From positions 1 through 15,970 of the forward strand of contig NZ_LAJY01000097.1 in NCBI RefSeq assembly GCF_000963705.1: a stretch of 15,970 bases of DNA, in the 5' to 3' direction. The position numbers and the translations under genes were made by a program. Under the pieces are notes generated by a model that was given only the letters and a program-made list of their open reading frames with translations, searched no databases and had not been told where the DNA came from. Positions 1 to 7,639 of this stretch are shown here, one piece after another. Origin of the DNA: Elstera litoralis (GTDB lineage: Bacteria; Pseudomonadota; Alphaproteobacteria; Elsterales; Elsteraceae). Each line of letters starts with the position of its first letter. Within the stretch, counting starts at the first letter, position 1.

Positions 1-203
1 GGAACGGCGGGTTTTTGCGGCTCGATGATTTCGACCGGCTTATCGACCGAAATATCCCTCAGTGTTGCAAACACCGTGTGAATCAGATCGGTGATCTGGC
101 TCGGTGCAACATCATTCCGACCAACATAAGCTGCAACCACCTGAGTCGTCAGGTCCAATAGGGCAGTTTGCGGCAATGCAATGGTATTCGTTTCTTCGCT
201 CAT
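1..203 (-). CDS. mucR: MucR/Ros-family transcriptional regulator (N-terminal part, cut by window edge)
   Basis: The minus strand from an ATG at 203-201 stays open to the window edge and gives 67 residues beginning MSEETNTIALPQTALLDL. The block LLDLTTQVVAAYVGRNDV, then a DLIHTVFATL segment and a lysine/proline-rich stretch (VDKPVEIIEPQKPAVP), is the usual N-terminus of MucR/Ros regulators. The C2H2-type zinc finger that binds DNA would lie outside the window, so it is not seen. Members of this family act as global regulators or silencers by binding AT-rich DNA, and several repress their own gene. The gene is divergent from rpiB and has a clear promoter in the AT-rich gap. No strong Shine-Dalgarno is visible in front of the ATG; the next upstream ATG is out of frame. 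Confidence 0.85.
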   Translation of the reverse strand, partial: MSEETNTIALPQTALLDLTTQVVAAYVGRNDVAPSQITDLIHTVFATLRDISVDKPVEIIEPQKPAV

Positions 204-245
204 CGGTGAGATATCGCCATAGGTTACAATTTCTAAGGTGAGATT

Positions 246-274
246 ATTATAGGGTGGGGCTAATCGTCTTTCTA
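246..274 (-). promoter_or_regulatory. Predicted sigma-70-type promoter of mucR
   Basis: On the minus strand a perfect -10 hexamer TATAAT (complement of 246-251) lies 17 bases from TAGAAA (complement of 269-274), which matches four of the six -35 consensus bases. The expected transcript start is near 239, leaving a leader of about 36 bases before the mucR ATG at 203. Prediction from pattern only. Confidence 0.6.
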
Positions 275-290
275 CAAAAATCATATCAGG

Positions 291-300
291 TTTCATGAAA
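291..300. repeat. Perfect 10-base palindrome TTTCATGAAA, possible operator
   Basis: A perfect palindrome lies just upstream of the predicted -35 of mucR, with ATATC copies at about 283-287 and 301-305. Its placement in the AT-rich divergent region would fit an operator, but a palindrome this short can arise by chance. Confidence 0.3.
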
Positions 301-414
301 ATATCGTAATGAAGGCATACGAGTAAATTTCACACAATCAACTGTCGAGGCGTAATTTAGGAAGCGTTAGGGGATGGGGATAGCACCCTTGCAGCATCTG
401 GGGGGCCGCAGCGT

Positions 415-442
415 TTGACCTTGCCGAGCCATATGTTATGGT
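415..442 (+). promoter_or_regulatory. Predicted promoter of the rpiB-glyA-rib operon
   Basis: TTGACC (415-420) matches five of six -35 consensus bases. It is followed after 16 bases by TATGGT (437-442), a reasonable -10. Transcription would start near 449, about 80 bases before the rpiB start. It is the only good promoter candidate seen upstream of the packed run of genes that extends to thiL or beyond. Prediction only. Confidence 0.5.
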
Positions 443-515
443 CGCGCCTCTTCTCAAGTGTTGCCCCTGCAACGAGTGCTGACGGGTGGGTTTCGGCTAC
501 CGAGACCGCTACAGA

Positions 516-522
516 CGAAGGG
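516..522 (+). promoter_or_regulatory. Ribosome binding site deciding the rpiB start
   Basis: GAAGGGG lies 8 bases before the ATG at 531 and supports that start over the in-frame upstream codon at 486, whose extra 15 residues are arginine-rich and unlike RpiB. Confidence 0.6.
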
Positions 523-530
523 GCCGACCG

Positions 531-998
531 ATGGATATGCGCACGATGGAAACCCGCCCGACGCCGCTTTCGACCGTTGCTTTCGCAAGCGATCATGCTG
601 GGGTCGATTTAAAATCCCATCTTTGCACTTTGGTGAAGGATTGGGGATACACGGTTGTTGACCTCGGCCCGCAGGCGGGCGAATCGGTCGATTACCCAGA
701 TTACGCCGATAAGCTGGCCGAGGCGCTGAAGACCGGCGCAGCCAGCGAGGGGGTGTTGATCTGCGGCAGCGGCATCGGCATTTCGATTGCCGCCAACCGC
801 CATCCCCATATTCGGGCGGCGCTGGTATCGGATTCGCTGTCGGCGCGCCTTGCCCGCGAGCATAACAATGCCAATGTCATCGCGCTCGGCGCGCGCCTGA
901 TCGGGCCGGACTTGGCAGCGGATGCTGTGAAACTATTTCTGACGACGGGGTTTGATGGCGGCGAACGCCACGCCCGCCGGGTTGCCAAGCTTGGCTAG
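531..998 (+). CDS. rpiB: Ribose-5-phosphate isomerase B
   Basis: Encodes about 155 residues, the normal RpiB/LacAB length. RpiB interconverts ribose 5-phosphate and ribulose 5-phosphate in the cytoplasmic non-oxidative pentose phosphate pathway. Visible signatures are AFASDHAG near residues 17-24 (Asp21/His22, phosphate and sugar binding), ICGSGIGISIAANR near 77-90 with the catalytic cysteine (Cys78), and REHNNANVIALGARLIG near 109-125 with a conserved His/Asn pair. The start at 531 is chosen from a GAAGGGG ribosome site; ATGs at 537 and 546 are possible alternatives. It is the first gene of the run, 54 bases before glyA. The rpiB-glyA pairing is common in alphaproteobacteria. Ribulose 5-phosphate is also the substrate of the DHBP synthase encoded downstream by ribBX, a metabolic link worth noting though not proof of co-regulation. 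Confidence 0.93.
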   Translation: MDMRTMETRPTPLSTVAFASDHAGVDLKSHLCTLVKDWGYTVVDLGPQAGESVDYPDYADKLAEALKTGAASEGVLICGSGIGISIAANRHPHIRAALVSDSLSARLAREHNNANVIALGARLIGPDLAADAVKLFLTTGFDGGERHARRVAKLG

Positions 999-1052
999 GC
1001 TTCCCCGGTTCGTTAGAGTTCGAGATTTTTTGCTGGTGTGTGAGGGGCTGCA

Positions 1053-2342
1053 ATGAGCTTAGCGACTGGATTTTTCACCCGTTCTTTGGCCGATGCCGAT
1101 CCGGCGGTCAATCAATCGGTTCAGCAGGAACTGCACCGCCAGCGCGATCAGATCGAACTGATCGCCTCGGAAAACATCGTTTCCCGCGCCGTGCTGGAAG
1201 CGCAGGGCTCGGTGCTGACCAATAAATACGCCGAAGGCTATCCGGGCCGTCGCTATTACGGCGGCTGCGAGTTCGTCGATATCGCCGAGCAGATTGCCAT
1301 TGAGCGCGCCTGCCAGATTTTCGGCGCGACCTACGCCAATGTGCAGCCCCATTCGGGCGCGCAGGCCAATCAGGCCGTCTTCTTCGCGCTGATGCAGCCG
1401 GGCGATACCTTCTTGGGCATGGATCTCGCCTGCGGGGGCCATCTCACCCACGGCGCGCCGGCCAATCAGTCGGGTAAATGGTTTAAGCCGGTGGGCTATA
1501 AGGTGCGCCAGCAAGACCAACTCATCGACTATGATGAAATGGAAGACCTGGCGCTCACCCATAAGCCGAAGATCATTATCGGCGGCGGCTCGGCCTATCC
1601 GCGGGTGATCGATTTCGCCCGGATGCGCGCGATTGCCGATAAAGTCGGCGCGTATTTGATGGTTGATATGGCCCATTTCGCGGGGCTCGTCGCGGGCGGG
1701 GCCTATCCGAACCCAGTGCCGCACGCTCATGTGGTGACGACGACGACCCATAAAACCCTGCGCGGCCCGCGCGGCGGTATGATCCTCTCGACCGATGCCG
1801 ACCTTGGTAAAAAGATCAACTCGGCGGTCTTCCCCGGCCTTCAGGGCGGCCCGCTGATGCATGTGATTGCGGCCAAGGCGGTTGCCTTCGGCGAAGCGCT
1901 GCAACCGGAGTTCAAAGCCTACGCTCAGTTGGTGATCGATAATGCGCGGGCGCTGTCGGAAGTGCTGCTGTCGCGCGGCGTGAACATCGTTTCGGGCGGC
2001 ACCGATAGCCATGTAGTTCTGGTCGATCTGCGCCCGAAGGGTCTGACGGGCAAAGTCGTCGAGCATCACCTAGAAGCGGCGGGCATCACCTGCAATAAGA
2101 ACGGCATTCCCTTCGATCCGGAAAAGCCGATGATTACCTCGGGCGTCCGTCTTGGCACGCCAGCGGGCACGACGCGCGGCTTCGGCGTGGCGGAGTTCCA
2201 GCAGGTCGGCCAGTTGATCGGCGATGTGCTCGATGGTCTGGTTGCCAATGGGGCGGACGGTAATGCGGGCGTGGAAGCCAGGTGCGGGCGCAGGTGGAAG
2301 CCCTGTGCCACCGCTTCCCGATTTACCCGTAAGCTTGGTTGA
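1053..2342 (+). CDS. glyA: Serine hydroxymethyltransferase, C-terminus shifted by a frameshift
   Basis: A PLP enzyme that converts serine and tetrahydrofolate to glycine and 5,10-methylene-THF, the main one-carbon source. The N-terminal two thirds is textbook: IELIASENIVS (35-45), TNKYAEGYPGRRYYGG (56-71), HSGAQANQAVF (100-110) and TTTTHKTLRGPRGG (229-242) with the PLP lysine at about 234. A GAGGGG ribosome site lies 5 bases before the ATG. The last ~20 residues in this frame (ARCGRRWKPCATASRF...) are unlike any SHMT. From 2282 the next frame reads VRAQVEALCHRFPIYP and stops at 2330-2332, the canonical SHMT end. One base therefore appears to be missing near 2280. The repaired protein would be about 426 residues, ending at 2332. 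As written, the 429-residue frame ends with a scrambled tail. Confidence 0.93.
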   Translation: MSLATGFFTRSLADADPAVNQSVQQELHRQRDQIELIASENIVSRAVLEAQGSVLTNKYAEGYPGRRYYGGCEFVDIAEQIAIERACQIFGATYANVQPHSGAQANQAVFFALMQPGDTFLGMDLACGGHLTHGAPANQSGKWFKPVGYKVRQQDQLIDYDEMEDLALTHKPKIIIGGGSAYPRVIDFARMRAIADKVGAYLMVDMAHFAGLVAGGAYPNPVPHAHVVTTTTHKTLRGPRGGMILSTDADLGKKINSAVFPGLQGGPLMHVIAAKAVAFGEALQPEFKAYAQLVIDNARALSEVLLSRGVNIVSGGTDSHVVLVDLRPKGLTGKVVEHHLEAAGITCNKNGIPFDPEKPMITSGVRLGTPAGTTRGFGVAEFQQVGQLIGDVLDGLVANGADGNAGVEARCGRRWKPCATASRFTRKLG

Positions 2343-2359
2343 AAGGGTGATCTAGGGCG

Positions 2360-2821
2360 ATGCGCTGCCCCTTCTGTGGAAACGATGACACGCAGGTCAA
2401 AGACTCGCGGCCGACCGACGATAATAGCGCCATTCGGCGACGTCGGTTCTGCGCGGCGTGCGGGTCGCGTTTCACCACGTTCGAGCGCGTGCAGTTGCGC
2501 GAACTCACCGTGGTTAAGAAGAATGGCAAGCGCGTCCCCTTCGATCGCGACAAGCTCGCCCGCTCGATTCAGATCGCCTGCCGGAAACGGCCCGTCGATG
2601 CCGAGCGGATCGAGCAAATGGTCAATGGTATCGTTCGGCGGCTGGAAAGCCAGGGCGAGCCGGAAATCGCGTCCGATAAGGTCGGCGAGCAGGTAATGGA
2701 AGCGCTGTATAGTCTCGATCCCGTTGCCTACGTCCGCTTTGCCTCGGTGTATAAAAATTTCCACGAAGTCAAAGATTTTGAAGATTTGGTCGATCGCCTG
2801 AATGTCGATGCGCGCGACTGA
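2360..2821 (+). CDS. nrdR: Transcriptional repressor NrdR
   Basis: Intact, 153 residues, the usual NrdR length. NrdR represses ribonucleotide reductase genes and senses ATP/dATP. The N-terminus MRCPFCGNDD plus RFCAACGSRFTTFE forms a four-cysteine zinc ribbon (Cys3, Cys6, Cys31, Cys34). Residues ~46-136 form the ATP-cone: VVKKNGKRVPFDRDKLARSI through to YVRFASVYKNF. It lies 27 bases after the repaired glyA stop, and its end overlaps the start of ribD. The glyA-nrdR-ribD order is widespread in proteobacteria. Its targets, NrdR boxes at nrd promoters, are not in this window. Confidence 0.95.
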   Translation: MRCPFCGNDDTQVKDSRPTDDNSAIRRRRFCAACGSRFTTFERVQLRELTVVKKNGKRVPFDRDKLARSIQIACRKRPVDAERIEQMVNGIVRRLESQGEPEIASDKVGEQVMEALYSLDPVAYVRFASVYKNFHEVKDFEDLVDRLNVDARD

Positions 2822-3919
2822 CCAAGCGGCGGACGAACGCTTTATGGGGCTTGCCCTGCGTCTGGCCCGCCGGGGTTGGGGGCAGGTGTGGCCGTCGGTT
2901 GCGGTCGGCTGCGTGCTGGTGAAGGACGGCGCGATTATCGCCCAGGGCTGGACACAACCCAGCGGGCGGCCCCATGCCGAAATTCATGCGCTGACCCAAG
3001 CGGGGGCGGCGGCGCGCGGGGCTACCGCCTATGTGACGCTGGAGCCCTGTGCCCATCATGGCCGGGCCGGGCCGTGCTGCGACGCGCTGGTCGACGCCGG
3101 GACGCCCGCGCCGTCATTGCGATGGAAGACCCGGACCCGCGCACTTCCGGCCAGGGCATCGCTCGCATGCGCGCGGGCGGTATTCAGGTCGATCTCGGGG
3201 TGATGGCCGACGAAGCGCAGGCGGTGGCGGCGGGGTTTTTGCTGCGCGTGACCCTCGGGCGTCCTCTGGTGACGGCGAAAATCGCAACCTCGCTCGATGG
3301 GCGCATTGCGGCACACACCGGGGCGTCGCGCTGGATCACCGGGCCGCAGGCGCGCGCCTTCGGCCATCGCTTGCGCGCCGAGCATGACGCGATTGCCGTC
3401 GGCGGGGCCACGGCGCTGATGGACGATCCGACGCTGGATTGCCGCCTGCCGGGGCTCGCGCACCGCTCGCCCGTGCGGGTGATTATCGATGGGCGGCTGT
3501 CGCTCCCGCTGACGGCGCAAATGGTGCGCACGGCTTCCTGGCATCCAACCTGGGTGCTGACGCGCCAAGATTCCGATAAGAACCGCCAGCGCGCCTTGAA
3601 AGACGCGGGCGTGCGGGTTTTCACGGTGCCGATCCACGACGGGCAGATGGACCTTCCCAAAGCCCTGGCGCTTCTGGGGGAAATCGGGCTGACGCGGCTG
3701 CTGGTCGAAGGCGGCGGGCGTTTGATTGCGGGATTGCTCGGGGCCGATCTGATCGATGCGCTGCACTGGTTCCGCGCGCCCTCGGTGATCGGCGGCGATG
3801 GGATTCCGGCGATTGCGGCCTATGGCGTCGATACGCCCGACCTGGCCCGTCGTTTCCGCCGAGTAGACACTCTGTTTCTCGGTGAGGATTTGCTGGAAAG
3901 CTTCACGGTCGAGCGCTAG
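2802..3919 (+). CDS. ribD: Bifunctional riboflavin biosynthesis protein RibD (deaminase/reductase), frameshifted
   Basis: RibD carries out the second and third steps after GTP cyclohydrolase II: deamination of the pyrimidine and reduction of the ribose side chain. The first frame gives the deaminase: GRPHAEIHAL (about 55-64, zinc His58 and catalytic Glu60) and TLEPCAHHGRAGPCCDAL (79-96, zinc cysteines 83 and 92). After VDAG near 3099-3101 the protein continues in the next frame as DARAVIAMEDPDPR, then the reductase motifs VTAKIATSLDGRIA, HDAIAVGGATALMDDP and LLVEGGGRLIAGLL to a stop at 3919. Adding one G to the GGG run at 3099-3101 restores about 372 residues, the normal RibD length. The start overlaps the end of nrdR by 20 bases; the ATG at 2808 is an alternative. 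Without repair only the deaminase half would be made. Confidence 0.9.
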
Positions 3920-3929
3920 GGTCGGGCTC

Positions 3930-4571
3930 ATGTTTACAGGCATCATCACCGAGATCGGCAGTGTGCGCAGCCTAACCCGCAAGGCGGGGGGCGATACGCG
4001 CTTTGAAATCGATACCTCCCAGCCGCTCGTCGGCGTCGCCCTCGGCGCGTCCATTGCCCTCTCGGGCGCGTGCATGACCGTGATCGAGCAGGGCGAGCGC
4101 TGGTTCGCCGTGGAAGTCTCGGACGAGTCGCTATCGAAAACCACCCTCGGTTCTTGGCAGGTCGGGCGAAAACTCAATCTGGAGCGGGCGCTGAAGGCGG
4201 GGGACGAGTTGGGCGGTCATTACGTTTCCGGCCACGTCGATGGCGTCGGGCATCTCACGGGGCGGGAGAGCGTTGCGGGCAGCCTGCGTCTCACCTTCGC
4301 CCTGCCGACGCCCTTTCACCGCTTCGTTGCGCCGAAAGGCTCGATCACGCTCGACGGCGTATCGCTGACGGTGAACGAGGTGGGGGCTACGGCGGGATCG
4401 ACGCTCGGTGAGACCGAGTTTACGGTGAACATCATTCCGCATACGGCGACCCATACCACGCTCGGCGGGCTTGCGGTCGGCGACGGGGTGAATTTTGAAA
4501 TCGATATGCTGGCGCGCTATATGGCCCGGCTGATGGAAACGGCGGGAGCTAGCCATGCGCAAAACTCATGA
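3930..4571 (+). CDS. ribE: Riboflavin synthase (alpha subunit)
   Basis: Catalyses the final dismutation of two 6,7-dimethyl-8-ribityllumazine molecules to riboflavin. The 213-residue protein begins MFTGIITEIG, the invariant start of the family, which fixes the start at 3930. Two tandem lumazine-binding barrels are visible. The first has LGASIALSGACMTV and ends with VSDESLSKTTL. The second has GGHYVSGHVDGVGHL, then KGSITLDGVSLTVNEV and FTVNIIPHTATHTTL. The C-terminal helix is NFEIDMLARYMARLM. It starts 10 bases after ribD and its last 17 bases overlap the start of ribBX, suggesting translational coupling. No frame damage is seen. Confidence 0.94.
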   Translation: MFTGIITEIGSVRSLTRKAGGDTRFEIDTSQPLVGVALGASIALSGACMTVIEQGERWFAVEVSDESLSKTTLGSWQVGRKLNLERALKAGDELGGHYVSGHVDGVGHLTGRESVAGSLRLTFALPTPFHRFVAPKGSITLDGVSLTVNEVGATAGSTLGETEFTVNIIPHTATHTTLGGLAVGDGVNFEIDMLARYMARLMETAGASHAQNS

Positions 4572-5665
4572 TCTCGAAATCGTCTCCTCCATCGACGAGT
4601 TGATCGAAGATGCGCGCCAGGGCCGCATGTTCATTCTGGTCGATGATGAAGACCGCGAAAACGAAGGCGATCTGGTGATTCCCGCCGATGCCGCCACGCC
4701 GGAAGCGATCAACTTCATGGCGCGTTATGGGCGCGGCCTCATCTGCCTCGCCATGAACCGCAAGCGCGTCGAGGAACTCGGCCTACCGCTGATGGCCCAG
4801 CAGAACGGCACCCGTCATCAAACGGCCTTCACGGTGTCGATTGAGGCGCGCGAGGGCGTCTCGACCGGCATTTCGGCGGCGGACCGGGCGCTGACGGTGG
4901 CAACGGCGATCGACCGGCCAAGGCCGGGAGGATATTGTGACGCCGGGGCATGTTTTTCCGCTGGTCGCGCGCGACGGCGGCGTGCTGGTGCGCGTCGGCC
5001 ATACGGAAGCCGCCGTCGATATCGCGCGCCTCGCGGGCCGCTCGCCCGCGGGCGTGATCTGCGAGATCATGAACGACGATGGCACGATGGCGCGCATGCC
5101 GGATCTGGTCAAATTCGCCCAGACCCACGGCCTCAAGGTCGGCACCATCGCCGATTTGATCGAATGGCGCCGCCGCCGCGAAAAGCTGGTGCAGCCGGTA
5201 ACGGAAACCACCTTCGAATCGATCCACGGGGGCAGCTTTCGCCTGATCGTCTACCGCAATACGGTCGCCTATGCCGAGCATATCGCGCTGGTGAAGGGCG
5301 ATCTGACGCAGGCCGGGCCGGTGCCGGTGCGGATGCACGCCATGTCGATTCTCGATGACGTGCTGGGCGATAGCCGCTCCACCCACTCCGGCGATCTGCA
5401 AGCCGCGATGCGGGCGATTGGCGATATCGGGCGCGGCGTAATCGTGCTGATCCGCGAGCCGAGCGCGACCAGCCTGTCGGACCGGCTGCGGCTCGATCCC
5501 AGCAAGCAGGGCAGCCAACTCCGCGATTATGGCGTGGGCGCACAGATCTTGCTCGATTTGGGGGTGCAGGAGATGGAATTGCTCACCAATGCGCCGAAAA
5601 CCATCGTTGGGCTTGACGGCTACGGTCTAACAATCGTAGGTCATCGCCCCCTTACCCCCGCCTAA
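4555..5665 (+). CDS. ribBX: 3,4-dihydroxy-2-butanone-4-phosphate synthase with degenerate GTP cyclohydrolase II domain (RibBX type), frameshifted
   Basis: The N-terminal domain makes DHBP, the four-carbon riboflavin precursor, from ribulose 5-phosphate. It shows ILVDDEDRENEGDLVIPAD (27-45), TRHQTAFTVS and GVSTGISAADRALT. After Asp120 the frame is lost near 4914-4915. Dropping one C there gives GQGREDIVTPGHVFPL and continues to the stop at 5665, about 369 residues in all. The C-terminal domain looks like GTP cyclohydrolase II (RSTHSGDLQAAM, IGRGVIVLI, GVGAQILLDLG). However, the zinc cysteines seen in RibA (one in SEC, two in RCDC) are Ser, Ser and His here, so cyclohydrolase activity is unlikely. 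Such RibBX proteins are known in alphaproteobacteria. A GGGAG site precedes the ATG, which overlaps ribE. Confidence 0.9.
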
Positions 5666-5682
5666 CCTTTCGGATCGGTCGC

Positions 5683-6138
5683 ATGAGCCAGCCCCATATT
5701 CTAATTGTCGAAGCCCGCTTTTACGAAGATATCGCCGATGAACTGGCGGCGGGGGCGATTGCCGCGCTCACCGACGCGGGGGCGACGTTCGAGCGGTTGA
5801 GCGTGCCGGGGGCCTTCGAGATTCCGGCGGCGGTGGAATTCGCCGTGCGCGCCGGAAAAGCGGGGACGCTGCCGAAAGCTTTCGACGGGTTCTTGGGCCT
5901 CGGCTGCGTCATTCGCGGCGAAACCACCCATTATGATTATGTCTGCGCCGAAAGCGCGCGCGGCTTGCAGGATATCGCCCTGCGTCACGGTGCTGCGGTA
6001 GGGTTTGGGGTGTTGACGGTCGAGAACGACGATCAAGCCTGGGCGCGCGCGCGCCGTGACCGGAAGGACAAGGGCGGCGAAGTGGCCCGTGCCGTGCTGC
6101 GCATGATCGACCTCCGCCGCCAGTTCCGGGTTAGCTAA
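5683..6138 (+). CDS. ribH: 6,7-dimethyl-8-ribityllumazine synthase
   Basis: Condenses DHBP with the ribitylaminopyrimidine to give lumazine, the substrate of RibE; the enzyme normally assembles into pentamers or larger shells. The intact 151-residue frame has the family marks VPGAFEIPAAVEF (41-53), GLGCVIRGETTHYDYV (72-87) with the active-site histidine (about His83), and GVLTVENDDQAWARA followed by KDKGGEVARA. It begins 17 bases after ribBX and ends 5 bases before nusB; the ribH-nusB junction is one of the most conserved in bacteria. Confidence 0.95.
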   Translation: MSQPHILIVEARFYEDIADELAAGAIAALTDAGATFERLSVPGAFEIPAAVEFAVRAGKAGTLPKAFDGFLGLGCVIRGETTHYDYVCAESARGLQDIALRHGAAVGFGVLTVENDDQAWARARRDRKDKGGEVARAVLRMIDLRRQFRVS

Positions 6139-6143
6139 GCGTT

Positions 6144-6596
6144 ATGACCGATAAAAAGCAAAAAACCCCCGGCCCCACCCCGCGCCAATTGGCGCGTATT
6201 GCCGCCGCTCAAGCCCTGTTTCAGCAGGATTTCAACAAGGTTACGACGGCGCGGCTCATTCTGGATTTCCGCCAGAGTTACCTGGAGCCGAATACCGACG
6301 AAATTCTGTTCGCGCAATTGGTCGATGCCGCCGCCGAACGCATGCCGGAGTTGGACGCCATTATTTCGGCCAATCTTTCGGAAGGCTGGACGATTGAGCG
6401 GATCGACCCGGTGTTGCGCGCCATTCTGCGCGTCGGCATTACCGAATTGATGGCGATGCTGGATGTTCCGGCGCGCGTCGTCATTACCGAATATGTCGAT
6501 GTCGCCCACGCTTTCTTCGGCGGGAAGGAGCCGGGGATGGTCAACGGGCTGCTCGATAAGGTTGCGCGCACGATCCGCGACGCCGAGTTTTCGTAA
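6144..6596 (+). CDS. nusB: Transcription antitermination factor NusB
   Basis: NusB joins NusE (ribosomal protein S10) on boxA RNA in the antitermination complex that protects rRNA transcription. The 150-residue frame is intact and of normal length. After a charged N-terminus it shows ARIAAAQALFQQDFN (18-32), then the C-terminal helices with ERIDPVLRAILRVGITELM, the VVITEYVDVAHAFFG block and the VNGLLDKVARTIR ending, all typical of the family. It lies 5 bases after ribH and 10 bases before thiL, so it is almost certainly co-transcribed with both. Confidence 0.95.
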   Translation: MTDKKQKTPGPTPRQLARIAAAQALFQQDFNKVTTARLILDFRQSYLEPNTDEILFAQLVDAAAERMPELDAIISANLSEGWTIERIDPVLRAILRVGITELMAMLDVPARVVITEYVDVAHAFFGGKEPGMVNGLLDKVARTIRDAEFS

Positions 6597-6600
6597 GGGG
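6595..6600 (+). promoter_or_regulatory. Ribosome binding site deciding the thiL start
   Basis: AAGGGG overlaps the nusB stop codon and sits 6 bases before the ATG at 6607. It supports this start rather than the longer in-frame codon at 6463, which would lie inside nusB. Confidence 0.6.
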
Positions 6601-6606
6601 TTTGAG

Positions 6607-7596
6607 ATGAGCGGTGGGGAGGGCGAGTTCGACCGGATCGCCCGCTATTTCGCCCCGCTCGCCGCAGGATTTCCGGGGGCCTTGGGCCTGACCGACGATG
6701 CGGCTTTGCTCGACCCCGGACCGGGGCGGCAATTGGTGGTTTCGACCGACGCCCAGATCGAGGGCGTCCATTTTCTGCCCGCTGCCGATCCGGCGCTGGT
6801 GGCGGCGAAAATCCTGCGCTCCTCGGTCTCCGATCTTGCGGCGATGGGGGCGGACCCGCTGGCCTATACGCTGGCAACCTTCTGGACCGCCGCCATCGAG
6901 AGCGCTTGGCTCGCGCGCTTCAGCCAGGGGCTTGCGGTCGAACAGGCCGCGCTCGGAATCGCGCTTGCGGGCGGCGATACCGTGAAAACGCCGGGGCCGC
7001 TTAGTTTCTCCGTCACGGTTTTCGGCACGGTTCCGACCGGCGCTGCGCTGCGCCGTAATGGCGCGCAGGTTGGCGATCTGGTGGCGGTTACGGGGACGAT
7101 TGGCGATGCTCTCCTCGGGCTCAGGCTGTTGCGGGAGCCTGATCTTGCGGCGGATTGGGGCGTGTCTGACACAGAAGCCGCTTTTCTGGCCGCGCGCTAT
7201 TGGCGGCCCAGCCCGCGCCTTGCACCGATGGCGGCGTTACGTGGGGTCGCCTCGGCAGCGCTCGATATTTCCGACGGGCTGATCGCCGATCTTGGCCATA
7301 TCACCGCCACCTCCGGCGTTGGAATCGCGCTGGACGCTGCGGCAATCCCGCTGTCACCCGCCGCTCAAAAGGCGGTGAGGCGCCTTGCGCTGGCCGATCT
7401 GCTGACGGGCGGCGATGATTATGAAATCGCCCTAACGATTTCGCCGAAAAAAGCTGCTATACTGGATGAAGCCGCGCGGGCAAGTGGCGTGCCGATCACG
7501 ATTGTGGGCAGGTGCGTCGCCGGGTCCGGGGTTCGGGTGTACGATGGGGCGGGGCAGGTTCTCCCTCTAGGGCAGACGGGCTTTCGGCATTTCTAA
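6607..7596 (+). CDS. thiL: Thiamine-monophosphate kinase
   Basis: Phosphorylates thiamine monophosphate with ATP to give thiamine diphosphate, the cofactor form. The 329-residue protein begins MSGGEGEFDRIARYF, matching the family's G-E-F-x-x-I start. It carries the metal and nucleotide ligands of the AIRS/PurM fold: LGLTDDAALL (27-35), VVSTDAQIEGVHF (44-56), SVSDLAAMGADP (73-84), LAGGDTVKTPGPL, ALDISDGLIADLGH and LLTGGDDYEIAL. The nusB-thiL order is common in alphaproteobacteria. The frame is intact. Thiamine and riboflavin cofactor genes share this operon, but no riboswitch for either cofactor is visible upstream. Confidence 0.94.
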   Translation: MSGGEGEFDRIARYFAPLAAGFPGALGLTDDAALLDPGPGRQLVVSTDAQIEGVHFLPAADPALVAAKILRSSVSDLAAMGADPLAYTLATFWTAAIESAWLARFSQGLAVEQAALGIALAGGDTVKTPGPLSFSVTVFGTVPTGAALRRNGAQVGDLVAVTGTIGDALLGLRLLREPDLAADWGVSDTEAAFLAARYWRPSPRLAPMAALRGVASAALDISDGLIADLGHITATSGVGIALDAAAIPLSPAAQKAVRRLALADLLTGGDDYEIALTISPKKAAILDEAARASGVPITIVGRCVAGSGVRVYDGAGQVLPLGQTGFRHF

Positions 7597-7607
7597 AGTC
7601 TCGTTCG

Positions 7608-7622
7608 CGGTCAGAATGACCG
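7608..7622 (+). repeat. Short inverted repeat in the thiL to FliL-like gap
   Basis: CGGTCA-GAA-TGACCG forms a perfect 6-base-pair hairpin with a 3-base loop, 11 bases after the thiL stop. There is no following T run, so it is not a standard terminator. It could be an mRNA-end hairpin or operator, or chance. Confidence 0.3.
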
Positions 7623-7639
7623 GGTGAAAGGAAGCGGCG

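Larger units (their letters stand above)
204..530. other. Divergent mucR-rpiB intergenic region, AT-rich on the mucR side
   Basis: This 327-base gap separates the divergent mucR and rpiB genes. Roughly 204-360 is clearly more AT-rich than the rest of the window, and 361-530 returns to GC-rich sequence. It contains the mucR promoter, a perfect 10-base palindrome TTTCATGAAA (291-300) flanked by two ATATC words, and a candidate rpiB promoter (415-442). Short open frames on both strands here look like GC-driven chance frames, with no recognisable protein. The AT-rich part is where an autoregulating MucR would be expected to bind, which is inference from the family. Confidence 0.6.

Noticed and set aside
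449..530. Possible riboswitch in the rpiB leader or ahead of the riboflavin and thiamine genes
   Set aside because: The leader is only about 80 bases, and none of the conserved FMN, TPP or glycine riboswitch elements could be recognised here or in the short gaps before glyA and ribD.
1059..2069. 336-codon minus-strand open frame opposite glyA
   Set aside because: It is the complement of a highly conserved SHMT coding sequence, with no ribosome site or domain.
3056..4177. 373-codon minus-strand open frame opposite ribD and ribE
   Set aside because: It covers two genes with clear motifs on the plus strand, and the translation is arginine/proline-rich with no family features.
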